Part shown: in pieces, positions 1 through 8,148 of the stretch
Layout of the letters: each line of letters opens with the position of its first letter
Numbering within the stretch: position 1 is the stretch's first letter
Source: Halomonas sp. SSL-5
GTDB lineage: Bacteria > Pseudomonadota > Gammaproteobacteria > Pseudomonadales > Halomonadaceae
Reading direction: 5' to 3'
Assembly: GCF_030708455.1 (NCBI RefSeq)
Contig: NZ_JAUYWF010000006.1
Coordinates: 62,001 to 126,000, forward strand
DNA length: 64,000 bases
The notes under the pieces: model-generated
Told to the model about the DNA's origin: nothing
What the model saw: the letters and a program-made list of their open reading frames with translations, nothing else
The model's database searches: none
Made by a program: the position numbers and the translations under genes

Positions 1-166
1 CATGGAGGTGCAGGACCAGCTGGTGCTGTTCTACGGCATGCGCCTGGGCTCCGGCATCGCCGTGGCCATCGGCAGCTGCCTGCTGCTCTACGCCTTCTTC
101 GGCCCTGCCCGTGAGCAGGTACCCGCAGGCGGGACACAGTTGACCGCTGGCGCCGATCGCGCCTGA
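1..166 (+). CDS. norB: C-terminal end of probable nitric oxide reductase large subunit (partial)
   Basis: The window opens inside a + strand reading frame that ends at a TGA at 164-166. The visible 54 residues hold one hydrophobic segment (LGSGIAVAIGSCLLLYAFF) followed by a short polar tail, as expected for the last membrane helix of a haem-copper-type reductase. The call rests mainly on position: norQ and norD follow directly, and norCB-norQ-norD is the usual order in denitrifiers. If correct, the protein reduces NO to N2O at the cytoplasmic membrane. The 5' part lies outside the window, so no haem or metal ligands can be checked. Confidence 0.55.
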   Translation, partial: MEVQDQLVLFYGMRLGSGIAVAIGSCLLLYAFFGPAREQVPAGGTQLTAGADRA

Positions 167-172
167 TCACCC

Positions 173-194
173 GAGGGCCCCGGCAGGGGCCCTC
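173..194 (+). terminator. Hairpin between norB and norQ
   Basis: A 9-bp stem (GAGGGCCCC with GGGGCCCTC) and a 4-nt loop follow the norB stop codon. Only a weak TTCGATT tract follows, so it may be a partial terminator or an mRNA-processing hairpin that separates expression of the reductase from its accessory genes. Confidence 0.5.
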
Positions 195-221
195 TTCGAT
201 TGACCCACACGGAGTTTCGCC

Positions 222-1034
222 ATGACCCTCTCCCCCGCGACGGCGCAGCCCGCCGACCAGGAGATTCCCTACTACGACAGCGTGGGCAACGAGTGCGCGA
301 TGTTCGAGCATGCCTACGAGCAGCGCCTGCCGCTGCTGCTCAAGGGCCCCACCGGCTGCGGCAAGACCCGCTTCGTCAGCCATATGGCCGCCAAGCTGGG
401 CAAGCCGCTGTTCACCGTCTCCTGTCACGATGATCTCACCGCCGCCGACCTGACCGGCCGCTACCTGCTGCAGGGCGGCGAGACCCGCTGGGTCGACGGC
501 CCGCTGACCCGCGCGGTGCGCGAGGGCGGCATCTGTTACCTCGACGAGGTGGTCGAGGCGCGCAAGGATGTCACCGTGGTGCTGCACCCGCTGACCGACG
601 ACCGCCGCCTGCTGCCGCTGGAGCGCACCGGCGAGCTGCTCGAGGCGCCGGACGACTTCATGCTGGTGGTCTCCTACAACCCCGGCTACCAGCACATCCT
701 CAAGTCACTGAAGCCCAGTACCCGCCAGCGCTTCGTGGCGATGTCCTTCGATTTTCCGCCGCCCAGGGTGGAGCGCGATATCGTCGCCCGCGAGAGCGGC
801 CTCGATCCCGAGCGCTGCAGTGCACTGGTGAACCTGGCGGCCAGCCTGCGTGCCATGAAGGGACAGGACCTGGAGGAGGGCGTCTCCACCCGCCTGTTGG
901 TCTACTGCGCCACCCTGATCCAGGCCGGCATGCCGATCCGCGATGCCGCCCGCGCCACCCTGGTGGAGCCGCTCTCCGACGACGCCGATGTCCAGGAGGG
1001 GCTGATGGAGGCCATCCAGGCCACCTTCGGTTGA
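222..1034 (+). CDS. norQ: NorQ, MoxR-type AAA+ ATPase for NO reductase activation
   Basis: This is a 270-residue protein of the CbbQ/NirQ/NorQ branch of AAA+ ATPases, close to the usual length. Walker A (GPTGCGKT) is at about residues 42-49 and the acidic Walker B-like stretch (CYLDEVVEA) near residue 107. The family works with the VWA-domain protein NorD to insert metal into or remodel the NorCB complex. It sits between a probable norB and norD in the same direction, which supports the name norQ over cbbQ. The ATG at 222 has a GGAG ribosome-binding site just upstream. Confidence 0.9.
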   Translation: MTLSPATAQPADQEIPYYDSVGNECAMFEHAYEQRLPLLLKGPTGCGKTRFVSHMAAKLGKPLFTVSCHDDLTAADLTGRYLLQGGETRWVDGPLTRAVREGGICYLDEVVEARKDVTVVLHPLTDDRRLLPLERTGELLEAPDDFMLVVSYNPGYQHILKSLKPSTRQRFVAMSFDFPPPRVERDIVARESGLDPERCSALVNLAASLRAMKGQDLEEGVSTRLLVYCATLIQAGMPIRDAARATLVEPLSDDADVQEGLMEAIQATFG

Positions 1035-1122
1035 TGAGATATTTCTTGAAGGAAGGGGCGCCGGGGGCAAGCCGAAGAGGAGGTCCCCGAATTAGCCCCT
1101 TTCGATACCCGGGAGCTTGATC

Positions 1123-3069
1123 ATGCTGGACTTTCTTGAGGTCGAGGAGACCGTCGGCCGTTTCTGGCACCGCTGGGCCTCCGGGGCGGCGAGCTACCCC
1201 GATCACCCCGAGGCGGCGGTCAGCCTGGAGAGCCTGCGCCCCATGCTGGGCGTGTTCTTCCGCGCCGGCGGTGGCGAGCAGGGCATCGAGGTAGCGGCCA
1301 TCGCCCGGCGTGCCTCGGCTCACCGGCTGAGCCTGCGTCAGCGCCTGGGCCTCGACGAGGAGGCCCTCGACCAGGCGCGCCGCGACGAGGAGAACCTGCT
1401 GCTGCCGCCGCGCCTGGCGCTGTTCCCCGAGGCCTCCCTCAACCGCGACCTCTATCTGTGGCTGACCGCCTACCTGGCCGAGGCACGTCCGCTGACATAT
1501 CCCCAGGATCCCCTGCAGGCCGACCTGGCGCGGCTGCGCGAGGCACGCCGCACCGCCCGTGCCGCCCTGGCCCGTTTTCCCGGCCTCGCCGAGCGCTATG
1601 TAAGGCTGTGCGGCGAGCTGCTGGCCATCCGGCCACAGCGTAAGCGCCTGCCGCCCAGGGAGGCGGCCCTGGAGGTCGCGCTATGCGCCGAGCTGGGTGC
1701 TCCCGACCCCGAGGAGGCCTGGGCCCTGGCCATGCAGCGCGCCATCCGCGAGAGCGATTTTCCGCTGGAGGAGTTCCGCGCCCCACGCGGCTACCGCCCG
1801 CCGCTGCCGGTGCCGCTGTGGGGGCAGGCGGTCACCCTGGGCACCCGCGACGGCGCCCGCGAGCAGAGCGTGGACGATGACGAGGAGCTGGCCAGCGCCG
1901 CCGCCTCGGCCGACGATGACCACGGCAAGCGCCAGGCCGATCGCCGCGAGCAGGACCAGGCCGATCGTGACGACCCGCTGATGCTCAACAACATGGAGAA
2001 GATGCTCTCCTGGGCGGAGATGGTGAACCTCAATCGCCATGTGGATGACGAGGAAGAGGAGGAGGCACGCCAGGCGGCCGATCAGATGGACGAGATCGTG
2101 CTCAGCTCCAACCGCAAGAAGGCCTCCTCCCGGCTCAAGCTCGACCTCGACCTGGCCCCCGACGAGGCCGTTGGCGACCGCCTCAAAGGCAAGCATCTCT
2201 ATCCCGAATGGAACCACCGCAAGCAGGCCTACCTGCCCGACCACTGCGTGGTGCTCAGCGACGTGCAGAGCGAGGAGGGGGAAGACTGGGCCCCCGACGA
2301 GGCGACCCGGCGGCGCATCCGCCGCGTGCGTCGTGAATTCGAGGCGCTGCGCCCGCGCCGCGAGATCCTGCGTGGCCAGCTGGATGGCAGCGAGCTCGAC
2401 ATGGACGCGGTGATCCGCTCGCGCTGCGACCTGGCCGCCACCGGCGAGGCCAGCGATCGCCTCTACATGGCCAGCCGCACCCAGGCCCGCGACCTGGCGG
2501 TATCGATCCTGGTGGATGTCTCGCTCTCCACCGAGGCGTGGCTCCAGGACCGTCGCGTGCTCGACGTGGCCAAGGAGGCGCTGCTGGTGCTGGGCCATGG
2601 CCTGGCCGGCTGTGGCGACGACTATTCGATCCACAGCTTCACCTCCCAGCGCCGCCACAAGGTGTGGGTCAACACCCTGAAGGCGTTCGACGAGCCCATG
2701 GGGGACCGGGTCACGCGGCGCATCTCGGCGCTGCGTCCCGGCAGCTACACCCGCATGGGGCCGGCAATCCGCCACCTGACGAAGCAATTGAGCGAACGCC
2801 CCAATCGGCACCGGCTGCTGCTGATGCTCACCGACGGCAAGCCCAACGACAACGACTACTACGAGGGGCGCTACGGCATCGAGGACACCCGCAAGGCGGT
2901 GCTCGAGGCGCGGCGTCAGGAGGTGCGGGTGTTCGGGGTGACCATCGACCGCGAGGCGGGGCAGTATATCCCCCACCTGTTCGGTCGCGGCGGCTACGCC
3001 ATCGTGCAGCGCCCGGAGCACCTGTCGCTGGCCCTGCCGGGCATCTACCGCCAGATCATCGCCACCTGA
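1123..3069 (+). CDS. norD: NorD, VWA-domain NO reductase activation protein
   Basis: The protein is about 648 residues. Its C-terminal third is a von Willebrand factor A domain with a MIDAS motif (DVSLS, in SILVDVSLSTEAW) and a later LLMLTDGKPND segment. A long acidic, charged region in the middle (runs of D and E) is typical of NorD and CbbO proteins. It is the expected partner of NorQ in maturing nitric oxide reductase. An in-frame TTG at 1117 is possible, but GGGAG at 1111-1115 is well spaced only for the ATG at 1123, so that start is used. Confidence 0.9.
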   Translation: MLDFLEVEETVGRFWHRWASGAASYPDHPEAAVSLESLRPMLGVFFRAGGGEQGIEVAAIARRASAHRLSLRQRLGLDEEALDQARRDEENLLLPPRLALFPEASLNRDLYLWLTAYLAEARPLTYPQDPLQADLARLREARRTARAALARFPGLAERYVRLCGELLAIRPQRKRLPPREAALEVALCAELGAPDPEEAWALAMQRAIRESDFPLEEFRAPRGYRPPLPVPLWGQAVTLGTRDGAREQSVDDDEELASAAASADDDHGKRQADRREQDQADRDDPLMLNNMEKMLSWAEMVNLNRHVDDEEEEEARQAADQMDEIVLSSNRKKASSRLKLDLDLAPDEAVGDRLKGKHLYPEWNHRKQAYLPDHCVVLSDVQSEEGEDWAPDEATRRRIRRVRREFEALRPRREILRGQLDGSELDMDAVIRSRCDLAATGEASDRLYMASRTQARDLAVSILVDVSLSTEAWLQDRRVLDVAKEALLVLGHGLAGCGDDYSIHSFTSQRRHKVWVNTLKAFDEPMGDRVTRRISALRPGSYTRMGPAIRHLTKQLSERPNRHRLLLMLTDGKPNDNDYYEGRYGIEDTRKAVLEARRQEVRVFGVTIDREAGQYIPHLFGRGGYAIVQRPEHLSLALPGIYRQIIAT

Positions 3070-3118
3070 GCCCTTTCCATTCCCACTCGCCAGTCGAACC
3101 GTCGCCGAGGAGCGCGCC

Positions 3119-3337
3119 ATGACCCTTCGAACCCGACTGATCCTTGCCGTGGCGGCCTGGTGCCTGGTCGCCGTGGCGCTGGTGCTGCCGCTGGTGTGGC
3201 TGATCAACAACCGCGACTGGGGCATCGGCCTGATGCTGCTGACCCCGTTCCTGGTCTATGCCCTGATGCGCCTGGGCCGCGCCCTGGAGAACTGGGCCCG
3301 GGCGAGTACGCCACCCGATCACCCGCAGCGGCGCTAG
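3119..3337 (+). CDS. Small two-helix membrane protein downstream of norD
   Basis: This 72-residue protein has two predicted membrane segments (about residues 5-29 and 33-51) and a short polar C-terminus rich in Pro and Arg. It follows norD by 49 bp with a GAGGAG-type ribosome-binding site and probably belongs to the same transcript. I do not recognise the family. Its place at the end of the norBQD unit suggests a role with the NO reductase or its assembly, but this is inference from position only. Confidence 0.6.
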   Translation: MTLRTRLILAVAAWCLVAVALVLPLVWLINNRDWGIGLMLLTPFLVYALMRLGRALENWARASTPPDHPQRR

Positions 3338-3369
3338 CCATCCCTCCGGATCCAGAGCCACACGACGAT

Positions 3370-3395
3370 GAAGGGCCTGCCAATGCAGGCCCTTC
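3370..3395. terminator. Hairpin between convergent nor units
   Basis: An 11-bp perfect stem (GAAGGGCCTGC and its complement) with a CAAT loop lies between the end of the norD transcript and the 3' end of norF on the other strand. There is no clear T-run on either side, but the convergent arrangement fits a shared terminator. Confidence 0.6.
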
Positions 3396-3433
3396 GGCAT
3401 TGTGGGCTGCGAGTGTCAGGCGGGCGGTGCGTG

Positions 3434-3724
3434 TCAGGTCAGCCGCGCCACCAGGTAGCCGGCGCCGATCAGTGTCAGGGTCAGCGCCACCAGGCCCACG
3501 AAGGCGCCCTTCCAGGCCGGGGTGGCCATGCGCAGGTTGAGATAGACCATCAGCAAGCGCTGAGCCTTGAAGCCGGTAGCCAGGATCACCAGGGCCGCCG
3601 ACCATAGCGGCAGCGCCTGCCAGTCGTTGGCGTCGAAGAGCGCCGAAACCATGGAGACCAGGGTCAGTCCCATCAGGATCGCCCAGGTGGTCAACAGGCG
3701 GCGGGTGCCGGGCAGTGATGTCAT
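3434..3724 (-). CDS. norF: NorF-like small membrane protein (cytochrome oxidase subunit IV-like)
   Basis: This 96-residue protein has three predicted membrane helices and resembles the cytochrome c oxidase subunit IV / NorF family (the W-x-A-L-V-I-L-A-T-G-F-K-A-x-R region is typical). It is the last gene of the - strand unit after norE, the same order as norE-norF in Paracoccus-type clusters. NorE and NorF are accessory proteins that raise NO reductase activity but are not catalytic. A GGAGG ribosome-binding site precedes the ATG at 3724. Confidence 0.8.
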   Translation of the reverse strand: MTSLPGTRRLLTTWAILMGLTLVSMVSALFDANDWQALPLWSAALVILATGFKAQRLLMVYLNLRMATPAWKGAFVGLVALTLTLIGAGYLVARLT

Positions 3725-3742
3725 GACAGCCTCCGTGTCAGC

Positions 3743-3780
3743 GCAGAAGGGAGCCCTCAGTGCAGTAGGGAGCCCTCAGC
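3743..3780. repeat. Two tandem 19-bp units at the 3' end of norE
   Basis: Two head-to-tail 19-bp units at 3743-3761 and 3762-3780 differ at two positions and share AGGGAGCCCTCAG. The distal unit contains the norE stop codon (3776-3778), and the extra copy lies in the short gap before norF. Confidence 0.8.
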
Positions 3781-4345
3781 GCAATAAATAGAGCAGCGGA
3801 TAGAGCAGGATCCAGATGAGGTCGACCATGTGCCAGAAGGCGGCGGCGGTCTCCACGTTCGCAAGGCTGGTGCGCCAGCTGACCAGGCCCAGCAGCGCCA
3901 GGCCGAACAGCACATGGGCGAAATGGAAGGCGGTCAGGCCGTAGTAGAAACCGAAGAAGGTGTTGGTATCCGGAGTGATCCCCACGGCGAACTTGCTCGA
4001 ATACTCGACCACCTTGATCACCCCGAACAGCACGCCCAGCCCCATGGCGGCGGCCAGCCACTGGCGGGTACGGCGGATGCGCTCCGCGGCGCTGGCTTCC
4101 AGGGCCAGCGCCACGCACAGGCCGCTGGTCAGCAGCACCAGGGTATTGAGCCCGCCCATCAGCGGGTCGAGATGCTGCTGGGAGGCGTCGAACAGCGCCA
4201 CCTGGGCGGCGCGTTCGGCGGCATAGAGGGCGAAGAACGCCATGAACACCAGCAACTCGCTGAGGATCAGCACCCACATCAGCGGGTTGCCGGGCAGGGC
4301 GGAGAGCGGTCCCCAGCCGGGGTTGGGAAGCTCGTGTGCCCTCAT
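3776..4345 (-). CDS. norE: NorE, cytochrome c oxidase subunit III-like protein
   Basis: The protein has 189 residues and five hydrophobic segments, matching the short NorE version of the haem-copper oxidase subunit III family. Recognisable parts are the LSELLVFMAFFALY helix and FYYGLTAFHFAHVLFGL, which carries the family's conserved His. It overlaps the upstream Tic20-like gene by 4 nt (ATGA), so the two are translationally coupled. In denitrifiers NorE supports NO reductase function or protects cells from NO. Confidence 0.85.
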   Translation of the reverse strand: MRAHELPNPGWGPLSALPGNPLMWVLILSELLVFMAFFALYAAERAAQVALFDASQQHLDPLMGGLNTLVLLTSGLCVALALEASAAERIRRTRQWLAAAMGLGVLFGVIKVVEYSSKFAVGITPDTNTFFGFYYGLTAFHFAHVLFGLALLGLVSWRTSLANVETAAAFWHMVDLIWILLYPLLYLLR

Positions 4346-4803
4346 GCGTCGGTGATAGTCACCCGGGCGCCGCCGAAGGCCAGGCTGCGCGGGTTGTCTA
4401 TCGGGCGGTTGGAGGTCAGCCGGGCGATGCCCACGGCGCAGCGGCCCACCATCCAGATCATGCAGGCGGTGAAGTAGAGGTAGCCCATGGCCCAGGGCGC
4501 CATGGGCGGGATGCCGGCCAGCCCCAGCAGCTGCCAGGTAGCGATGAAGGCGGCACCGCCCAGCACGCCCAGCCAGAAGGTGCGGATCTGGAACTGCAGG
4601 TGGCTCTGTACCCAGGGCTCGGCGCCGGGGCGCTTGAAGTGGGCGATCAGCACGGCGATGGGGGCGGTGATGACCGCCAGCACGCTGCCCAGGAAGAGCA
4701 TGTAGACGATGATGGCGGCACCGCGTCCGCGGGACTGCTTGCCGGGATGCGCGTCGTCGACGTGGTCGCCGGAAGCGGCGGGGAAGGCCTGAGGGGTGGA
4801 CAT
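4342..4803 (-). CDS. Tic20/DUF4870-like membrane protein in the nor-nar array
   Basis: This 153-residue membrane protein has an N-terminal polar stretch of about 27 residues followed by three or four hydrophobic segments. The pattern IIVYMLFLGSVLAVITAPIAVLIAHFKR followed by a segment containing SHLQFQIRTFW resembles DUF4870/Tic20-type proteins. Function in bacteria is unknown. Its ATGA overlap with norE and the DNR-type promoter just upstream tie it to NO reductase accessory functions. The ATG at 4803 has a GAGG ribosome-binding site. Confidence 0.75.
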   Translation of the reverse strand: MSTPQAFPAASGDHVDDAHPGKQSRGRGAAIIVYMLFLGSVLAVITAPIAVLIAHFKRPGAEPWVQSHLQFQIRTFWLGVLGGAAFIATWQLLGLAGIPPMAPWAMGYLYFTACMIWMVGRCAVGIARLTSNRPIDNPRSLAFGGARVTITDA

Positions 4804-4827
4804 GACGGGTCCTCGCTTGACAGGCGA

Positions 4828-4845
4828 CCGGCCCTGGCGGGCCGG
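4828..4845 (-). other. Hairpin in the leader of the Tic20-like gene
   Basis: A 7-bp GC-only stem (CCGGCCC with GGGCCGG) and a 4-nt loop lie between the predicted transcript start and the ATG at 4803. No T-run follows, so it is more likely an mRNA structure or a weak end for narK1 transcripts than a full terminator. Confidence 0.4.
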
Positions 4846-4867
4846 CCTAAGATGTATTCAGGATGCT

Positions 4868-4909
4868 ACTATAGCGCGAGACCTTGCGGAAAGCCTTGGC
4901 CTGGATCAA
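4868..4909 (-). promoter_or_regulatory. Predicted DNR/FNR class II promoter for the Tic20-norE-norF unit
   Basis: Read on the - strand, TTGATCCAGGCCAA (4896-4909) matches the FNR/DNR consensus TTGAT-N4-ATCAA at 8 of 10 informative positions. A TATAGT -10 element lies at 4868-4873, with its centre 32 bp from the box centre. That is the geometry expected when an activator sits at -41.5, and it predicts a transcript start near 4861. The box overlaps the last codons of narK1. Confidence 0.65.
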
Positions 4910-6219
4910 CTCTCGGCCGGCCTGGTTTCGGCGGGATGGGTTTGGGTGGGCCGGGTCTCGGCGGGCTTGCCCGGGTGCTTCTCGTCGCGGGTCAGCATCG
5001 GCACGCGACGCTCGGTCCACCACATCCAGATGATCGAGACCAGGGTCACGCCGAAGCAGAGCATCCACACGGTGGTGGCCACGCCGGTGATATCCACCAG
5101 GGCGCCGAACATGATCGGCAGCAGGAAGCCGCCGATACCGCCGGCCAGGCCGACGATGCCGGAGACCAGGCCGAGGTTCTCGTGGTACTCGTTGGAGAGG
5201 TACTTGAACACCGAGGCCTTGCCGATGCCCCAGGCGATGCCCACCACGAACAGCGCGGTGGTGAACAGCCACACCGGGATGCCGAAGCCGAACTCCACCA
5301 CCCCTGCGCCACCGGCACCGGCCACGCGGTACTGGGTCTCGGGATAGGACATGATGAACAGGGCGATCAGGCTGGCCCACAGGCAGGTCCAGGTGACGGT
5401 GTGGGCACCGAAGCGGTCGGAGAGCCAGCCGCCGAAGGCGCGGATCACCCCGGAGGGCAGCACGAAGATGGTGGCGATCAGCGCAGCGACCTGGATGCCG
5501 AAGCCGTATTCGCCCATGTAGTAGCGGGTCAGCCACAGCGAGACGCCGACATAGCCGCCGAACACCACCGAGTAGTACTGGCAGTACTTCCACACCCTGG
5601 GGTCGTTGAGGACCTTGAGCTGGTCGCGCAGCGAGACGCTGCTGGCGGTGCGGTGGGCGGGGTTGGAGTAGGTGAAGAACCAGAACAGCACCGCGGTGAC
5701 CAGCATGATGCCGGCGTAGATGTTGGGCACGGCCTGCCAGCCCAGCACCACGATCACGGTCGGGGCGATGAACTTGGTTACCGCGGCCCCGGCGTTGCCG
5801 GCACCGAAGATCCCCATGGCCAGGCCCTGGCGGTCCTTCTCGAACCACTTGGCGGTGTAGGTGATGCCCACCGAGAAGGAGCCGCCGGCCAGGCCGACGA
5901 AGGCGCCCAGCACCAGCAGCTGCCAGTACGCGGTGGCGAACTGCACCAGCCAGATGGCCGGCACGATGAGCAGCAGGATGATGAAGAACACCGGCCGGCC
6001 GCCGAAGCGGTCGGTCATCGAGCCCAGTGGCAGCCGCGACAGGGCGCCGGTGAGGATGGGCACCGCGGTGAGAATGCCGAACTGGGTGCCGTTGAGGTCG
6101 AGCTGCTCGGCGATCGGCACGCCGATCTCGCCGAACATCGTCCATACCATGAAGCACATGGTGAAGGCGAAGGTGTTGGCCACCAGCACCGAGGTTTGCT
6201 TGAAGCGTTCAGAGGCCAT
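4906..6219 (-). CDS. narK1: NarK1-type nitrate/nitrite MFS transporter
   Basis: This 437-residue protein has about 12 hydrophobic segments of the NNP family (NarK/NasA). Family features include QFGILTAVPILTGALSRLPLG with the helix 2-3 loop TDRFGGRPVF, and the glycine-rich AGNAGAAVTKF and VGLAGGIGGF motifs. It is more like the type 1 proton-linked nitrate importers than the E. coli NarK-like gene upstream. The gap to that gene is 45 bp with a GGAGGGT ribosome-binding site, so the two probably form one transcript. Pairing of NarK1 and NarK2 is common in denitrifiers, where together they bring in nitrate and exchange it for nitrite. Confidence 0.88.
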   Translation of the reverse strand: MASERFKQTSVLVANTFAFTMCFMVWTMFGEIGVPIAEQLDLNGTQFGILTAVPILTGALSRLPLGSMTDRFGGRPVFFIILLLIVPAIWLVQFATAYWQLLVLGAFVGLAGGSFSVGITYTAKWFEKDRQGLAMGIFGAGNAGAAVTKFIAPTVIVVLGWQAVPNIYAGIMLVTAVLFWFFTYSNPAHRTASSVSLRDQLKVLNDPRVWKYCQYYSVVFGGYVGVSLWLTRYYMGEYGFGIQVAALIATIFVLPSGVIRAFGGWLSDRFGAHTVTWTCLWASLIALFIMSYPETQYRVAGAGGAGVVEFGFGIPVWLFTTALFVVGIAWGIGKASVFKYLSNEYHENLGLVSGIVGLAGGIGGFLLPIMFGALVDITGVATTVWMLCFGVTLVSIIWMWWTERRVPMLTRDEKHPGKPAETRPTQTHPAETRPAES

Positions 6220-6264
6220 GGGACCCTCCGAGTCTGCCGGTTGAATGGATGGTGTCAGGATATG

Positions 6265-7857
6265 TCAGGGATTCTTCACGTAGGCGTTCTTGCGCAGGTA
6301 GAACCACCAGTTGACCACCAGGCAGACGGCGTAGAAGACCGCGAAGCCGTACATGGCGAGTTCCGGGGTGCCGGCCTTGATCTGTTCGCCCATCACCCGC
6401 GGGGCGATGAAGGAGCCGTAGGCGGCGACCGCCGAGGTCCAGCCCAGCGCCGGGCCCTTCTGCTGGGGATCGAAGATGAAGCCGATGCTGCGGAAGGTGG
6501 AGCCGTTGCCGATGCCGCTGGCGGCGAACAGCAGGATGAACAGCGCCAGGAACATCCAGAAGTACTGGTTGGGATCGGTGGCGTTGTAGGCCAGCATCAT
6601 CACGTAGCCGGCACCTACGGAGCCCACCACCATGATGGCGGTGATCACCTGGGTGACGATGGAGCCGCCCAGCTTGTCGGAGATCCAGCCGCCCACTGGG
6701 CGGATCAGGGCACCGACGAAGGGTCCCATCCAGGCCCAGGTGAGGGCGCTGGGGGCGTCGGGGTTGGCGACGCGGGTCATGCTTCCGTCGGCGGCGACCT
6801 CCATCATGTTGCCGAAGATCACCGAGATGGAGAGCGGCAGGGCCGCGGAGAAGCCGATGAAGGAGCCGAAGGTGGCGATGTAGAGCACGGTCATCGACCA
6901 GGTGTGCTTGTTGGAGAAGATCTCGAACTGCTTCTTGATGGCGGGCTTGATATCACCGGGGATCAGGCGCAGCAGCACCACGGTGAGCACGATGGTCAGT
7001 GGCAGGGCGAGCCACATGTTGAGAAAGCTCAGCGCCACCACGCCGACGATGGAGGTCACGATGCCGACTCCGTAGAGGCCCAGGATCTTGCCGAAGGCCT
7101 GCAGCGGCGTGCCCGGATTGGGCGTGATGGTGCGCAGGTTGTTCATGCCGAACCAGCCGGCGAAGGCCAACGGGATCAGGAACAGCATCCACACGAAGCC
7201 GGCGTTCTGGATCCAGGTCTGGGTGCCCGCCTCGATACGCCCGATCAGCGTGCCGCTGGCCTTCTGCAGCTCCATGGGGTCGCCGCCCAGGGCGCCGAAC
7301 AGGCCCACGGTCATCACCAGCGGGATAAGGATCTGCATGGTGGTGACGCCGAAGTTGCCCAGCCCGGCGTTCATCCCCAGGGCGTAGCCCTGCTGCTTCT
7401 TGGGGAAGAAGTTGGAGATGTTACTCATCGAGTTGGCGAAGTTGCCGCCGCCGATGCCCGAGAGCAGTGCCAGGGCCTGGAACACCCAGAAGGGGGTTGC
7501 GGGGTTCATCAGCGCGATGCCGGTGCCCATGGCCGGGATCATCAGCAGCGCCGTGGTCAGGAAGATGGTGTTGCGCCCGCCGGCGATGCGGATCATGAAG
7601 GAGGCGGGGATGCGCAGGGTGGCGCCGGCGAGGCCGGCGATGGCGGTCAGGGTGAACAGCTGCTCCACCGTGAACGGGAAGCCCAGGTTCTGCATCTGGG
7701 TGGTGATCATGCCCCACATCAGCCACACGGCGAAACCGAGCAGCAGGCTGGGGATGGAGATCCACAGGTTGCGGTTGGCAACCTTCTTGCCCTCCGACTC
7801 CCAGAACTCCTCGTTCTCGACATCCCACTGTTCGATGTCGACATTCTTCCTGGTCAT
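6265..7857 (-). CDS. narK2: NarK2-type nitrate/nitrite transporter
   Basis: With the ATG at 7857 the protein is 530 residues. It matches E. coli-type NarK closely: an N-terminal WDVENEEFWESEGKKVANRNL segment, then SIPSLLLGFAVWLMWG, and the nitrate signature GIGGGNFANSMSNISNFFPK. An in-frame ATG at 7920 would give 21 more residues but begins inside the FNR-type box. AAGGGGG sits correctly before 7857, so the shorter start is used. An insertion relative to E. coli NarK (about 60 residues, centred near residues 210-260) contains a polar loop. The likely role is nitrate/nitrite exchange for the membrane-bound NarGHI. Confidence 0.92.
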   Translation of the reverse strand: MTRKNVDIEQWDVENEEFWESEGKKVANRNLWISIPSLLLGFAVWLMWGMITTQMQNLGFPFTVEQLFTLTAIAGLAGATLRIPASFMIRIAGGRNTIFLTTALLMIPAMGTGIALMNPATPFWVFQALALLSGIGGGNFANSMSNISNFFPKKQQGYALGMNAGLGNFGVTTMQILIPLVMTVGLFGALGGDPMELQKASGTLIGRIEAGTQTWIQNAGFVWMLFLIPLAFAGWFGMNNLRTITPNPGTPLQAFGKILGLYGVGIVTSIVGVVALSFLNMWLALPLTIVLTVVLLRLIPGDIKPAIKKQFEIFSNKHTWSMTVLYIATFGSFIGFSAALPLSISVIFGNMMEVAADGSMTRVANPDAPSALTWAWMGPFVGALIRPVGGWISDKLGGSIVTQVITAIMVVGSVGAGYVMMLAYNATDPNQYFWMFLALFILLFAASGIGNGSTFRSIGFIFDPQQKGPALGWTSAVAAYGSFIAPRVMGEQIKAGTPELAMYGFAVFYAVCLVVNWWFYLRKNAYVKNP

Positions 7858-7906
7858 GACGTTTCCCCCTTGAGGTCTAGCGGTGCTCGCATCGGCCAGG
7901 ATCGGG

Positions 7907-7920
7907 TTGATCGATATCAA
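7907..7920 (-). promoter_or_regulatory. Perfect FNR/DNR box upstream of narK2
   Basis: TTGATCGATATCAA matches TTGAT-N4-ATCAA at all ten informative positions and is palindromic. Its centre lies 56 bp before the narK2 ATG. No good -10 element is visible at the expected spacing; TAGACC at 7874-7879 is the best candidate. The likely regulator is the DNR-type protein encoded at 21951-22694, whose recognition helix carries the E-x-x-S-R residues that read this half-site. Confidence 0.85.
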
Positions 7921-7998
7921 GGCGCGCGAAGATGGAGGAAAGATACGCCGCGTGGGGGAATCGGGAAACGTGGCGAAAGGCTCGGCGACGGGCGGGCA

Positions 7999-8113
7999 TA
8001 CCTCCTGGGGGGTAGAGGGGGATGTCTTTCAGGTTGCTGTCTATAAAGGGTTATTCCGCTCGTGAGCGGGGAGGGAGGGGGCGCGTCGGCGCCCCGGGGG
8101 TATTTGGAGGTAT
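7999..8113 (-). promoter_or_regulatory. NarL-type heptamer cluster upstream of narK2
   Basis: TACCTCCTGGGGGGTA at 7999-8014 is an inverted pair of NarL-type heptamers with 2-bp spacing (7-2-7), close to the TACYYMT consensus. Two further single heptamers, GGGGGTA (8096-8102) and GGAGGTA (8107-8113), lie farther upstream near the narL stop. The arrangement suggests nitrate-activated narK2 transcription through the neighbouring NarXL system, together with the FNR-type box. Confidence 0.65.
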
Positions 8114-8148
8114 CCACACAGAACCATCCACACAGAGCCGGGCCTCGG

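Noticed and set aside
4336..8046. A 1236-codon open frame on the + strand opposite narK1, narK2 and the Tic20-like gene
   Set aside because: It is antisense to clear transporter genes and its translation is a low-complexity Gly/His/Gln/Glu-rich product of GC-biased codons, with no domain.
8056..8069. CCGCTC/GAGCGG hairpin as the narL terminator
   Set aside because: A 6-bp stem without a T-run on the - strand is too weak to call; narL may read through into narK2.
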